A stretch of DNA of 64,000 nt from Kitasatospora atroaurantiaca. GTDB taxonomy: Bacteria > Actinomycetota > Actinomycetes > Streptomycetales > Streptomycetaceae. The stretch is taken from NCBI RefSeq assembly GCF_007828955.1, contig NZ_VIVR01000001.1:4092001-4156000 (forward strand), in the 5' to 3' direction. Under the pieces are notes generated by a model, which saw nothing but the letters and a program-made list of their open reading frames with translations, was not told the DNA's origin and ran no database searches. How positions within the stretch are numbered: the first letter of the stretch is position 1; every line of letters begins with the position of its first letter. Positions 5,995 to 15,708 of this stretch are shown piece after piece. A program made the translations under genes and the position numbers.

Positions 5995-8880
5995 GTGTTT
6001 GCAGGAAGAACGGCTCCTGGAGGGGGCGCGCGGCGCTGGGTGACGGTCACCACCCTGGTGACGGCGCTGGTGGCCTCCGGGGCCACGGCTGCGGTGGCGA
6101 AGACGGAGCCGGCGGTGAAGACCGCTCCCGCGGCGAAGCCCGCTTCCGCAGCAAAGCCGGGCCCGACGGCCGGCGTACAGCCGCGGTCGGCGCTGCCCGG
6201 CCAGCCGAACCTGGCCGGTGGGTTCGTCCCGTCCGGGCCGACCCGGCTGCTGGACACCCGCTACGGCATCGGGACGGACGGGGTCGTTGCGCCGATCGGG
6301 CAGGTCCCGCTGGTGTTGGACGTCTCCGGGGTCTCGGGCAACCCCTCCGTCAAGCCCACGGCCGTCGTCCTCAACGTGACGGTGACCAAGCCCAGCGCGG
6401 GCGGCTACCTCTCGGTGTATCCGTGGGGCGGAGGCCGTCCCGCCACCTCGAACCTGAACTTCACGGCGGGGCAGACCATCCCGAACCTGGTCACCGTGCC
6501 CGTCGGTACCGACGGCAAGGTGGCGCTGTTCAACGCGTTCGGTACCGCCGACGTCATCGCCGACCTTGCCGGGTACTACACCGTCGACAAGGCCGCGACC
6601 ACGTACGTGGCCAACGGCCCGACCCGGCTGCTGGACACCCGTGAGGGCGTTGGGACGGGTGGGGTCAAGGCGCCTGTCGGTCAGGGCAGGACCATCAGCC
6701 TCACCGTCGGTGGTGTCTCGGGGATTCCGGCGGGGGCTCGCGCGGTGACGCTGAACGTCACGGCGACGAAGCCGACGGCCGGTGGGTTCCTGACGGTGTT
6801 TCCGCACGGCCAGTCCCGTCCGACTGCCTCGAACCTGAACTTCACGGCAGGGCAGACCGTCCCGAACCTGGTCACCGTGCCGGTCGGCACCGACGGCAAG
6901 GTCGACTTCTTCAACTTCCTCGGCGACACCGACGTCATCGCCGACCTCGCCGGGTACTACCTGGCGGATGCCCCGCAGACCGGTGGCGTCTTCCGGAAGC
7001 TGGACGCACCGACCCGGCTGCTGGACACCCGTGAGGGCGTTGGGACGGGTGGGGTCAAGGCGCCTGTCGGTCAGGGCAGGACCATCAGCCTCACCGTCGG
7101 TGGTGTCTCGGGGATTCCGGCGGGGGCTCGCGCGGTGACGCTGAACGTCACGGCGACGAGGCCGACGGCCGGTGGGTTCCTGACGGTGTTTCCGCACGGT
7201 CAGTCCCGTCCGACTGCCTCGAACCTGAACTTCACGGCAGGGCAGACCGTCCCGAACCTGGTCACCGTGCCGGTCGGTGCCGACGGCAAGGTCGACTTCT
7301 TCAACTTCCTCGGCGACACCGACGTCGTCGCCGACGTCTTCGGCTACTACATCTCGGGCGAGCACCTGGGCCTGTCGGCGTTGAGCTTCGACGCCAAGAC
7401 CGTGGACGCCTCGGCCGGCGGTGCCACCGTCGACGTCAAGTGGACGGTCACCGACTCGGACCCGGCCGCGCGGCAGATCGCCGGCTCGATCGTGATCCGC
7501 CAGCAGGGCGACTCCCCGGACAGCTACGTCGGCCAGAGCCGCGTGGTCGAGTTCCTGCAAGGCCAGAGCCTCTACAACGGAGCCGCCTATCTCGGTGGCG
7601 ACGCGGCGAGCTCCAGCTACTCGTACCAGTTCGTCGTGCCGCAGTACGCGGGCGCGGCGAGCGCCAAGTGGGTGGTCTCCCAGGTGTCCGCCGTCGACAT
7701 CGGCTCCCAGGAGCAGCTCCTGCTGGCCGGCTCCGCGCTCACCTCGGACGGCAACGTGCTGACCGCCACCGAGCAGGTCGCGAACGCGACGCCCAGCTAC
7801 GACAGCATGGACGTTTTCACCCCGGTCAGCGACAAGCCGTACTTGTACAACGGCGTCGCCGCCTCACTGAACTACCGGCTCAACATGCATGACGCGCAGT
7901 CCGGTATCTGGCGAGGCTCGATCGAAGTCACCGGGCCGGGCGGTCGGACGCTGCGTGCCTCCTTCGAGGAGCAGAACTTCCAGGCCCAGCAGTGGTGGCC
8001 GTGCCAGCACGACATCAACTACGCGACCTGCGACACCTACGTGAACTTTCCCGGTGATGCCCCGGCCGGGACGTGGAGCGTCTCGAAGGTCGCGCTGACC
8101 AACAACGCCGGGCTGACCAAGACCTTCACCGGTCTGAACGAGAAGCCGATCACCCTGACCTCGAACGGTGTCGTCAGCGCCGACCGGTTCAGCGTGTCCT
8201 CCACCCAGCTCAACAACTGGGGGCAGGACGCCCCGTTCAAGGTCGGGATGCGGGTGTCCGGTGCCCGGGGCGGCGTCAGCTCGGTCGAGGTGCTCTTCAG
8301 CACCATGGGCGGATACTGCCGCCAGACCTCGGCCACACCCGTCCAGGAGGCGGACGGCAGCTACTCGGTGTCCGCGACCCTCTACCGGGCCTCCAACGGC
8401 GCGTCCAAGTGCAAGGTCACCGGCGTCGTCGTGCGGGACGGGGCCGGTGATCTGGCCCTCTACGGTACGGACTTCAACGCGCCCGACCCCGCCCTGTCGG
8501 TGGCCAGCATTCCCGTCACCACCGCGCCGGTCGTGAAGTCGGCAGAGCTCAACGTCACCACCATCGCGCAGAGCCAGATCGGCAACCGTTCGTTCCTCGC
8601 CACCGTCCAGGTGGAGCCGGGGGTGGCGCCGGTCAACGGCGACAGCTCCTACCTCTACAACAGCTCCGGTGTCGTCGTGGGCCAGAGCAGCGGTGGGACC
8701 TCCCAGACTCCCGACGGCAAGGTCAACGTCTCCCTCTACGTTCCCTACGGCCTCGCCGTCGGCAGCTACACCGTCGGGTTCTCCCTCAGCAACGCCGCAG
8801 GTCTCGTCAGCTACTACGGCATGCCCGGCAAGCCCGCCGTCCCGGGCGGCCCGCTGGTCCTCACGGTCACCGCGGGCTGA
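5995..8880 (+). CDS. Large secreted protein with three RLLDTR-type beta repeats
   Basis: This 961-residue protein starts at GTG 5995 behind GAGGGGGGAG. An N-terminal signal peptide (RRW then a hydrophobic stretch ending ATAAVA) is followed by an Ala/Lys/Pro linker to about residue 70. Three repeats of about 115 residues lie near 81-196, 208-322 and 338-452. Each begins PTRLLDTR, contains NLNFTAGQT(I/V)PNLVTVPVG and ends AD(L/V)xGYY; such modules occur, often in tandem, in secreted actinobacterial enzymes and surface proteins. The remaining 500 residues are Thr/Ser/Gly-rich and beta-stranded, possibly immunoglobulin-like, with no recognised catalytic motif. It is likely an extracellular adhesion or carbohydrate-binding protein; function unknown. 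Confidence 0.8.
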   Translation: MFAGRTAPGGGARRWVTVTTLVTALVASGATAAVAKTEPAVKTAPAAKPASAAKPGPTAGVQPRSALPGQPNLAGGFVPSGPTRLLDTRYGIGTDGVVAPIGQVPLVLDVSGVSGNPSVKPTAVVLNVTVTKPSAGGYLSVYPWGGGRPATSNLNFTAGQTIPNLVTVPVGTDGKVALFNAFGTADVIADLAGYYTVDKAATTYVANGPTRLLDTREGVGTGGVKAPVGQGRTISLTVGGVSGIPAGARAVTLNVTATKPTAGGFLTVFPHGQSRPTASNLNFTAGQTVPNLVTVPVGTDGKVDFFNFLGDTDVIADLAGYYLADAPQTGGVFRKLDAPTRLLDTREGVGTGGVKAPVGQGRTISLTVGGVSGIPAGARAVTLNVTATRPTAGGFLTVFPHGQSRPTASNLNFTAGQTVPNLVTVPVGADGKVDFFNFLGDTDVVADVFGYYISGEHLGLSALSFDAKTVDASAGGATVDVKWTVTDSDPAARQIAGSIVIRQQGDSPDSYVGQSRVVEFLQGQSLYNGAAYLGGDAASSSYSYQFVVPQYAGAASAKWVVSQVSAVDIGSQEQLLLAGSALTSDGNVLTATEQVANATPSYDSMDVFTPVSDKPYLYNGVAASLNYRLNMHDAQSGIWRGSIEVTGPGGRTLRASFEEQNFQAQQWWPCQHDINYATCDTYVNFPGDAPAGTWSVSKVALTNNAGLTKTFTGLNEKPITLTSNGVVSADRFSVSSTQLNNWGQDAPFKVGMRVSGARGGVSSVEVLFSTMGGYCRQTSATPVQEADGSYSVSATLYRASNGASKCKVTGVVVRDGAGDLALYGTDFNAPDPALSVASIPVTTAPVVKSAELNVTTIAQSQIGNRSFLATVQVEPGVAPVNGDSSYLYNSSGVVVGQSSGGTSQTPDGKVNVSLYVPYGLAVGSYTVGFSLSNAAGLVSYYGMPGKPAVPGGPLVLTVTAG
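6621..7326 (+). repeat. Near-identical tandem DNA repeat inside the secreted protein gene
   Basis: Bases 6621-6936 and 7011-7326 (offset 390 bp, 130 codons) are almost identical: about four differences in 316 bp by eye, two of them changing residues (K to R and T to A). The first module of the protein is related only at protein level. This is a recent duplication or gene conversion of one module. Confidence 0.85.
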
Positions 8881-8901
8881 CCCGCGCGCTACTCCGACGC
8901 A

Positions 8902-8937
8902 CTGTGGTGCCGGACCCTCCGGGGGCCGGCACCACAG
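8902..8937. terminator. Bidirectional terminator between convergent genes
   Basis: A perfect 12 bp stem, CTGTGGTGCCGG at 8902-8913 and its complement at 8926-8937, lies between the secreted repeat protein gene and the convergent GH18-like gene. Confidence 0.75.
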
Positions 8938-8970
8938 CCGTCTCCCGGGTGGGCATGCGCAGCGCGAGCA

Positions 8971-10043
8971 TCAGAAGGGCGGGGGGTCCGGGTGCTGTGG
9001 GGAGCGAATCGCGCCCTTCATCAGGGCGATCACGCGCTCGTGTGTGTCGCCGACCCGGTCGGTCACGCGGACTCTCACGAGGATGTCGTCGACCTCCGTC
9101 ATGGCCTTCTCGGTGAACCACCCAAGGAACATCAGGCCTTGCGCCGGAATCGGCCTGCCGGCGCCGATGAGGTCGAGCGCGAAGTCCTCGCGGTCGGTCA
9201 AGCCCCGCGCTTCCAGGCAGGCAACCGATTCCTCCCACGCCCCCCAGCGGGAGAAGTCCACGGCGCCGTCGGCCTTCGCCGCGGGGGCGAACGTGACCCA
9301 GTAGTCGATCCCGGCGGTGACAGCGACATCCTGAGCGCCGTTCAACACACGGCCCACGGGCGCGCCGGTGGTGAGCCAGTGGGCGGTGGCGTACTGGTCG
9401 AGGGCGATCAGCCAGCGGTCGCCGGCCGCGACGTCGATGGTGAGCCGGGCCGTCGGGTCGGTGCCCGAGACGTCGTACGGGTGGGCGGCACGGTAGGCGT
9501 CGATGAACGCCTGCAGGCCGGTGAGGTTGGGACCGGCGCTCTGCTCGTAGTTGATCTTGATGCCGACGCCCAGCTGTGAGGCGAGGGCACCGGCCCGCTG
9601 CCCGAGCAGGGTCGCGTTCTGGGCGAGCGCGGTGTTCCAGGCGTCGGTGCACGTGATGCCGCCGATCGAGAGCATCACCCGGACGCCGTGGCTGGTGAAG
9701 TAGTCGACCACGGCGGAGTTCATGCCGATCGGCACGCCGTTCGTGGTCCGGCTGTCGGTGGTGGCGTTCAGCAGCTTGAGCGGCTGGACGAAGCTGAGCA
9801 CCACCAGGTTGACGGAGGGGCGGCCTTGCCCCGGTCGATCAGCCAGTGGTTGTTGTGGTCGAAGTCGGCCATGTCGCGGACGGTTCCCCAGGTGCAGGCG
9901 TCGTCGCTGCACTGCCAGGCGCCGTACACCTGGAGCGGGGCCGGCGCCGCGGCGGCGGCGGGCGGTACGGACGGGATGAGGGCGGCGGCCAGCAGGGCGG
10001 CCGTACAGCTGAACGATCTGAGCCTGTCGAGCAGAACACGCAT
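8971..10043 (-). pseudogene. GH18-like secreted protein gene, frameshifted
   Basis: The gene starts at ATG 10043 with a clear signal peptide (MRVLLDRLRSF, then a hydrophobic run ending AAAAAPAPL). It reads YGAWQCSDDACTWGT and continues to HWLIDRG; then the reading must move to the next frame near 9817-9820 to continue as PSVNLVVLSFVQPLKLLN to the stop at 8971. One base is missing in a C-run. The body resembles family 18 glycoside hydrolases (chitinase fold): VRVMLSIGG is the conserved strand-3 motif. The catalytic strand, normally DGxDxDxE, reads GVGIKINYE, keeping the terminal Glu but not the Asp residues, so even an intact version may be a non-catalytic chitin- or glycan-binding protein. 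Confidence 0.75.
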
Positions 10044-10292
10044 CTACGCCTCCGGACAGTGGGTGGGCCCCCGGGCGCGTTCACAGTGAGGCCTAGACCA
10101 ATCGGCGTCAAAGACCGCTGGCGCGTATAGCCATTCGCACCGGCCGACGCAGCGTGACATGACGTCAATCCTTTAACAGTCACGGCTACACGATGCTCAT
10201 GCCCGTCGACGGCTCACCCCCCACACACTGGGCCCGACTCCGCGATGGCGGAGCTGCCGAAGTCCGTGCGCGCGCCTCCGAGGGAGTAGCCC

Positions 10293-11813
10293 ATGTCAGC
10301 TGTCGAGGACACCACCGCCACCCAGGATCCACCCAACGTGCAACGCCTGAAGGCGAATTCGGTCGGACTGGCCGGGGTGATCTTCATGGCTCTGGCGACG
10401 GCCGCGCCGATCACCGCGATGACCGGAAACCTGCCGGTGATCGTCGGCGGCGGCAACGGCGTCCATGCCCCGGCCGGCTTCCTCTTCGTCACCGTGGTGC
10501 TGACCGTCTTCACCATCGGGTACGTCGCGATGGCCAGGCACATCACCACCGCCGGTGCGTTCTACGGCTTCGTCTCGCACGGCCTCGGCCGGGTGGTCGG
10601 CATGGCCTCCGGCCTGCTGGCCGTGCTGGCGTACGTGGTGTTCGAAGCCTCCATCGTCGGCATCTTCGCGTACTTCGCGGAGCAGACCTTCGCCGCCCAG
10701 TTCGGCATCCACTGGTCGTGGCAGGTCTACGCGCTGGCGATGCTTGCGGTGACCGCCGTGCTCTCCTACTTCGACCTGGAGGTCGCGTCGAAGGTGCTGG
10801 GCGTCTTCCTGGCCGGCGAGGTGGTGATGCTGGTGCTGCTCGCGGGCTCGGTGCTGGTCCACGGCGGCGGTCCGGGCGGGCTGCACGTCGGCACGCTCAA
10901 TCCCACCGGTGCGTTCGCGGGCGTCAACGCCGGTGTCGGCCTGTTCTTCTGCTTCTGGTCGTGGATCGGCTTCGAGTCCACGGCGATGTACGGCGAGGAG
11001 TCCCGCAACCCCAAGCGGATCATCCCGCGTGCGACGCTGCTCGCGGTGCTCGCCCTCGGGGTCCTGTACACCTTCGTCAGCTGGATGGTGCTGTCGGGCA
11101 ACGGCCCGGCCGACTCGCTCGGCATCGCCACCGGCAGCAGCCCGCTCGATCTCTTCCTCGCCCCGGCCCAGACCTACCTCGGCCACTGGGCCGTCACCGC
11201 CTTCCAGTGGCTGATGTGCACCAGCGCGTTCGCCTGCGGCATGGCCTTCCACCAGTGCGCCTCCCGCTACCTCTACGCGATCGGCCGCGAGGGCTTCCTG
11301 CACCCGGCGCTCGGCCGCACCCACCCCCGGCACGGCTCCCCGCACATCGCCTCGTTCACCCAGACCGCCGTTGCGCTGGCCATCGTCGGCGGCTTCTGGG
11401 CGGCCGGGCAGGACCCGTACGTCAGCCTCTACACGCTCACCGCCATCCTCGGCACGCTGGCGCTGCTGGTGGTGCAGACCCTCTGCTCCTTCTCGGTGAT
11501 CGTGTACTTCCGCCGCCACCACCCCGAATCCCGGCACTGGTTCCGGACGTTCACGGCGCCGCTGCTCGGCGGGCTCGGGATGCTGGCGGCGATCGTGCTG
11601 CTGGTGGTCAACCTGGACACGGCGGCCGGAGCAGCCTCGGAGATCTTCTTCTTCAAGCTGATCCCGTGGATCGTCGGCGCGGTTTTCGCCGGCGGGATCG
11701 CCCTGGCCCTGTACATGCGTGCCAGACACCCGCAGAAGTACGAGGTGATGGGGCGCCTGATCGTCGAGGACGCCCAGGAGCGTACCGACGAAGCAGCTCC
11801 CGTCACCGTCTGA
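10293..11813 (+). CDS. APC-superfamily amino acid/amine permease
   Basis: This 506-residue protein starts at ATG 10293 after GAGGGAGTAG. It has about twelve hydrophobic segments. The first segment has the APC-type start (LKANSVGLAGVIFMALATAAPITAM) and the sixth has FWSWIGFESTAMYGEESRNP, the conserved glycine/glutamate region of the amino acid-polyamine-organocation family. It is a cytoplasmic-membrane secondary importer. Only 40 bp separates it from the flavin amine oxidase gene, so the pair probably forms an operon for uptake and oxidation of an amine such as putrescine or an aromatic amine; the substrate is inference. Confidence 0.92.
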   Translation: MSAVEDTTATQDPPNVQRLKANSVGLAGVIFMALATAAPITAMTGNLPVIVGGGNGVHAPAGFLFVTVVLTVFTIGYVAMARHITTAGAFYGFVSHGLGRVVGMASGLLAVLAYVVFEASIVGIFAYFAEQTFAAQFGIHWSWQVYALAMLAVTAVLSYFDLEVASKVLGVFLAGEVVMLVLLAGSVLVHGGGPGGLHVGTLNPTGAFAGVNAGVGLFFCFWSWIGFESTAMYGEESRNPKRIIPRATLLAVLALGVLYTFVSWMVLSGNGPADSLGIATGSSPLDLFLAPAQTYLGHWAVTAFQWLMCTSAFACGMAFHQCASRYLYAIGREGFLHPALGRTHPRHGSPHIASFTQTAVALAIVGGFWAAGQDPYVSLYTLTAILGTLALLVVQTLCSFSVIVYFRRHHPESRHWFRTFTAPLLGGLGMLAAIVLLVVNLDTAAGAASEIFFFKLIPWIVGAVFAGGIALALYMRARHPQKYEVMGRLIVEDAQERTDEAAPVTV

Positions 11814-11853
11814 CCGAGCGACCCGACCCCCACTCGCGAAGGGATCCCCCCAC

Positions 11854-13542
11854 ATGGCCCGCTCGCAACACGCCTGGCAGATCAAGAAGTTCTTCGCCGA
11901 CCAGGCCGCCGCCGACCGGCTGCGGCTGCCCGCCGACGAGTACCGAGGACTCCGCGACGAGGCCCGCGCCGAGCCGGACGGACCGTCCCGCCGTGCGCTG
12001 CTCGCCCGCGCGGCCGCGCTCGGACTGGGCGTGGCCGGACTCGGCGCCGTCCCGAAGGCCCGGGCCGCCACGGCCGTGGAACAGAGGTACACCGGCCCGA
12101 TGCCGAGAATCGCCGTCATCGGCGCCGGAATCTCCGGCCTCAACGCAGCACTCACTCTGGCGGACAAGGGAGTTGCCGCCACGGTCTACGAGGCGAACCC
12201 CTCCCGGATCGGCGGCCGGATGTACTCCGGCGGCAGCCCGTCCACCCCCGGGCTCTGGGAACAGGGGCAAGTCTCCGAGTACGGCGGCGAGTTGGTGGAC
12301 ACCGGCCACCACACGATCCTCCAGCTCTGTCAGCGCTTCGGGCTCGGCACCACCTCGGTGCGGCATTCCACCGGCTCCGACGCCGAGCAGATCCTGCACT
12401 TCCAGGGCGGCTACTACCCGCGCGCCACAGCCGACGCCGACTTCAAGGCGATCTGGCAGCTGATCAAGAACGACATCCAGGCGGGCGGCTCGGGCCCGAC
12501 CTGGAACAGCCACAACGACGCCGCCGTCGCCCTCGACAACCTGTCCGTCCGGGGCTGGATCAACTCCCGGGTGCCCGGCGGTGTTTCGAGCAAGCTCGGC
12601 GCCCTGCTGGACGTCGCCTACGCGGTCGAGTACGGCGCCGACACGACGGCCCAGTCCTCGTACGCGCTGCTGCTGATGCTCAGCTGGCAGGCCAACCCGG
12701 GCAGCTTCAACATCTGGGGCGGGAGCGACGAGAGGTACCACATCACCGGCGGCAACGACCAGCTCCCGCACGCCGTCGCGGCCGCCCTCCCGGCGGGCAC
12801 CGTCCAGCAGGGGCACACCCTGAAGGCGGTGACCCGCAACGCCGACGGTACGCAGACGCTCACCTTCGACCTGGACGGCGGCGGCATCCGCACCGTCACG
12901 GCCGACCACACCATCCTCGCCGTGCCGCTGCCGATCCTGCAGCAGCGGATCGACTTCTCGCGGGCCGGCCTCGACCCGATGATGCGCGGGGTGCTGAGCC
13001 ACATGACCATGGGCTACTGCACCAAGCTCAACATGCAGTTCACCAGCCGCCCCTGGACCGGCACCGGCCCCTGGCCGGGGGTGTCCAGCGGTGAGTGCTT
13101 CTCCGACCTGCCGTTCCAGCAGGCCTGGGACGTGACCAAGGGACAACCGGGCGGCAACGGCATCCTGGTCCAGTACGGCGGAGGCAGCCCGGCGCGCGGC
13201 CTCACCCCGCCCAGCGCCTTCACGGACGCGTCGACCAGCTACACCCGCAACCTGGTCGCCACGTACCTGAGCCAGATCGACCGGCTCTGGCCCGGCACCG
13301 GCGCCGCCTGGAACGGCCGCGCCACGCTGTCCGCCTGGCACCTCAACCCGTACTCGTACGGGGCGTACTCCTGCTGGCCGGTCGGCTACCTCACCAGCTA
13401 CGCGGGCTACGAGGGCACCGCGCAGGGCAACCTGCACTTCGCGGGCGAGCACACCTCGTACGACTTCCAGGGATACATGGAGGGCGGCGCCTCGGAGGGT
13501 GCGCGAGCGGCGGCGGAGGTGCTGGCGGCGATCGGCGCGTAA
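11854..13542 (+). CDS. Tat-exported flavin-containing monoamine oxidase
   Basis: This 562-residue protein has a twin-arginine motif at residues 45-47 (SRRALLARAA), followed by a hydrophobic stretch ending PKARA, indicating Tat export after cofactor folding. The FAD-binding Rossmann motif GAGISG is at residues 90-95 with the second-strand acidic residue in VYEANPSRIGGRM. The C-terminal FAD motif LHFAGEHTS plus QGYMEGGASEGARAA is typical of the amine oxidase family (PF01593). It oxidises an amine to an aldehyde, giving ammonia and hydrogen peroxide. The long N-terminal extension before the RR (44 residues) is common in this actinobacterial group. It is probably co-transcribed with the preceding permease gene. 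Confidence 0.92.
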   Translation: MARSQHAWQIKKFFADQAAADRLRLPADEYRGLRDEARAEPDGPSRRALLARAAALGLGVAGLGAVPKARAATAVEQRYTGPMPRIAVIGAGISGLNAALTLADKGVAATVYEANPSRIGGRMYSGGSPSTPGLWEQGQVSEYGGELVDTGHHTILQLCQRFGLGTTSVRHSTGSDAEQILHFQGGYYPRATADADFKAIWQLIKNDIQAGGSGPTWNSHNDAAVALDNLSVRGWINSRVPGGVSSKLGALLDVAYAVEYGADTTAQSSYALLLMLSWQANPGSFNIWGGSDERYHITGGNDQLPHAVAAALPAGTVQQGHTLKAVTRNADGTQTLTFDLDGGGIRTVTADHTILAVPLPILQQRIDFSRAGLDPMMRGVLSHMTMGYCTKLNMQFTSRPWTGTGPWPGVSSGECFSDLPFQQAWDVTKGQPGGNGILVQYGGGSPARGLTPPSAFTDASTSYTRNLVATYLSQIDRLWPGTGAAWNGRATLSAWHLNPYSYGAYSCWPVGYLTSYAGYEGTAQGNLHFAGEHTSYDFQGYMEGGASEGARAAAEVLAAIGA

Positions 13543-13790
13543 GCGCTGGTCCCGGCCGGTCCCGACTGGGCGGCCCCGGCGTGGGCCCGTCCAGTTGCGG
13601 TTCGATCACGACGTGTCCGATTGGTCGATCATTGTGCGGACTGTCGCAGATAAGTGTGTTGTTAGTGGGACCTGAGGACTCTCATAATGCCAGCTGACAC
13701 GCGTGACGGTCGGCTTTGGCGGGGGCGAATGGGGGCGGCCCGGTACGGGGGCTGCGCGCGGCACAATCCATTCGTTCTGGGGGGAGTCCC

Positions 13791-14774
13791 TTGTCCGCGC
13801 CCGAAAACGCGCCGTCCGACGTTCCCGAGGCGGCGGCGCCGCCGGCGGCTGAGCCGGTTCCGGCGAAGGCGCCCGACGCTGCTGCTGCTGCCGTCGCTGA
13901 TGTCGCCGCTGACACCGCCGTGTCCGACGCCGTCGTCGTCGGCGACGACGTGACGCCTGACGCAGCGGCAGCTGAGACTGTGGCACCCGAGACCGTGGCG
14001 GTGACAGCGGAGACGCCTGCCGCCCCGCGCAAGCTGCCGCGTGCCCTGGCCGTCGCGCTGGCCGCCGCCGGGCTGCTCGCGGTGACCGCGACCAGCGCCG
14101 CCGTGACCGTCGCGGTCGGCAAGCCGGACGCGAAGCCGCGTACCGTCGCGGCCGCGCCCGCACCGTCCGCGAGCGCGAGCCCGTCCGCCTCGCCCAGTGC
14201 CTCCGCGAGCCCCAGTGCCGCACCGAAGCCCACGCCGGTCCCGACGCCGAGCAGCACCGTGCACGGCACCGTCGACGGCAGCACGCACGGCGGCGACATC
14301 CGCTACTTCCTGCTCCCGATGCCGGCCGGCGCCGAGTCCTACGGCTCCGCGGACGGTGTCTCGCTGAGCATGAAGGAGGTGGCGGCCGACTTCAGCAACG
14401 CCGACGAGATGGAGAGCATCCTCGACTCGTACGGCTACCGGGACGACGCGGCCGAGCGGCGCTACCGCACGGCGGACGGCCGGCAGGAGGTGCTGGTCCG
14501 GCTGCTGCGCTTCAAGTCCCGTCAGATGGCGAAGGAGTTCGCCTCCGGCATGTCGTTCAAGAAGGGCGACACCTTCGACATCGACGGTGACGACGGCGCC
14601 AAGGGCATCATGCTGAAGCCCGAGCAGGAGGCCTGGACCGGGAAGATGATCGGCGTCTCCTTCGTCGGCGACATCGAGTACCAGGTCACGGTGTACGTGA
14701 AGGGCACGCCGGACAAGGCCGCACTGATCGACGCGATGAAGCGTCAGCGCGATCGGCTGGGCTCCGGTGGCTGA
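13791..14774 (+). CDS. Single-pass membrane paralogue 1 of 4
   Basis: This 327-residue protein starts at TTG 13791, preceded by GGGGGGAG at good spacing; upstream in-frame ATG codons have no such site. Layout: acidic Ala/Pro/Glu-rich cytoplasmic N-terminus (1-80), one membrane span (about 85-109), an Ser/Ala/Pro linker (about 122-165), then an outside domain beginning GGDIRYFLLPMPAGAES and ending with IEYQVTVYVKGTPDKAALID. No cysteines or catalytic motifs stand out. The same plan, including an [I/L]RxLL-x-P-G motif at the start of the outside domain, recurs in the next three genes. Function unknown; a role in envelope sensing or cell-wall interaction is speculation. Confidence 0.8.
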   Translation: MSAPENAPSDVPEAAAPPAAEPVPAKAPDAAAAAVADVAADTAVSDAVVVGDDVTPDAAAAETVAPETVAVTAETPAAPRKLPRALAVALAAAGLLAVTATSAAVTVAVGKPDAKPRTVAAAPAPSASASPSASPSASASPSAAPKPTPVPTPSSTVHGTVDGSTHGGDIRYFLLPMPAGAESYGSADGVSLSMKEVAADFSNADEMESILDSYGYRDDAAERRYRTADGRQEVLVRLLRFKSRQMAKEFASGMSFKKGDTFDIDGDDGAKGIMLKPEQEAWTGKMIGVSFVGDIEYQVTVYVKGTPDKAALIDAMKRQRDRLGSGG

Positions 14775-15708
14775 GCCTCAGCCGGCCACCGAGCCGGTCC
14801 CGTCCCCCGCAGAGTCCGAGTCCGCACCTGCACCTGCACCTGCACCTGCACTGGAGCACACCTTGACCACCGAGACCGCGGAGCCACCGGCTCCCGAGCC
14901 TCAGCAACCCGAGCCCGCAGAGCCCACACAGCCCACAGAGCCTGTAGAGACCGCCGAGACCGCCGCGGCCGAGCCGTCGGAGGAGTCCGACGAACTGTCG
15001 AACGAGCCGGCCGCCCGCCGCCGCCCCCGCACCGCGCTGCTGCTGGTCGGTGCGCTGCTGCTGGGCCCGCTGGTCGGAGCTGCCACCGGCTACGCCATCC
15101 AGGCCGGGCGACCCCCGACGGCGCTTCCCTCGCTCAAGGTGGACCCGCCGAAGTACCCCGCCACGGTGCTGGACCCGAAGGTCGTGGCCGACGCCGCGCC
15201 CAAGCCGCTCAACATCGACGGTGACCTGCGCAAGCTGCTGATCAGCAAGCCCGGCGATGCCACCGACTGGGACAACTACGGCCGCGGCGACGGCTCCGGC
15301 TGGCTCAGCATCGGCGAGAAGGCGCTGTCGTACGGCGGCTCCGACAAGATGTTCAAGAACTTCCTCTCCGCGGGCTTCCGCCGCGACGCGATCGTCTCGT
15401 GGAGCAAGGGCGAGACCCACTACCGGGTCGAGCTCATCCAGTACGACTCCGACCACGCCTCGTCGGCGGTGTCCGCGTCCGTGAACTCCACCGGGGACCC
15501 GAAGCCCCTGGACGGTACGGCCAGCGGTTTCTACAGCACACCGTCCCAGCAGTGGACGTACGACGAGACCACCGAGAAGTACTACTACGGCCTTGCCATG
15601 GCACGGCGAGGCGATGTCGTGATGCGGATCAGCGTCTACTCCCCGAGCCAGGTCAATGCCGATGAACTCAAGGACATCGCCAAGCGTCAGTGGGAGCGGC
15701 TGGTATGA
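14767..15708 (+). CDS. Single-pass membrane paralogue 2 of 4
   Basis: This 313-residue protein is given from GTG 14767, which overlaps the previous stop by 8 bases. A TTG at 14863 with GGAG six bases upstream would give LTTETAEPP as the start, closer to the sister proteins, and is a real alternative. An acidic Pro/Glu/Thr-rich N-terminus is followed by RRRPR and one span (about 89-112). The outside domain starts with LRKLLISKPGDATDW and contains MFKNFLSAGFRRDAIVSW. The region 14825-14850 is a run of CACCTG hexamers coding for alternating Ala-Pro. Coupled translation with its neighbours suggests fixed stoichiometry. Confidence 0.8.
   Translation: MAEPQPATEPVPSPAESESAPAPAPAPALEHTLTTETAEPPAPEPQQPEPAEPTQPTEPVETAETAAAEPSEESDELSNEPAARRRPRTALLLVGALLLGPLVGAATGYAIQAGRPPTALPSLKVDPPKYPATVLDPKVVADAAPKPLNIDGDLRKLLISKPGDATDWDNYGRGDGSGWLSIGEKALSYGGSDKMFKNFLSAGFRRDAIVSWSKGETHYRVELIQYDSDHASSAVSASVNSTGDPKPLDGTASGFYSTPSQQWTYDETTEKYYYGLAMARRGDVVMRISVYSPSQVNADELKDIAKRQWERLV

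Noticed and set aside
14825..14850. CACCTG hexamer run considered as a slipped-strand switch
   Set aside because: A change by one unit adds or removes two codons and keeps the frame, so it cannot act as an on/off switch; kept only as a note on paralogue 2.
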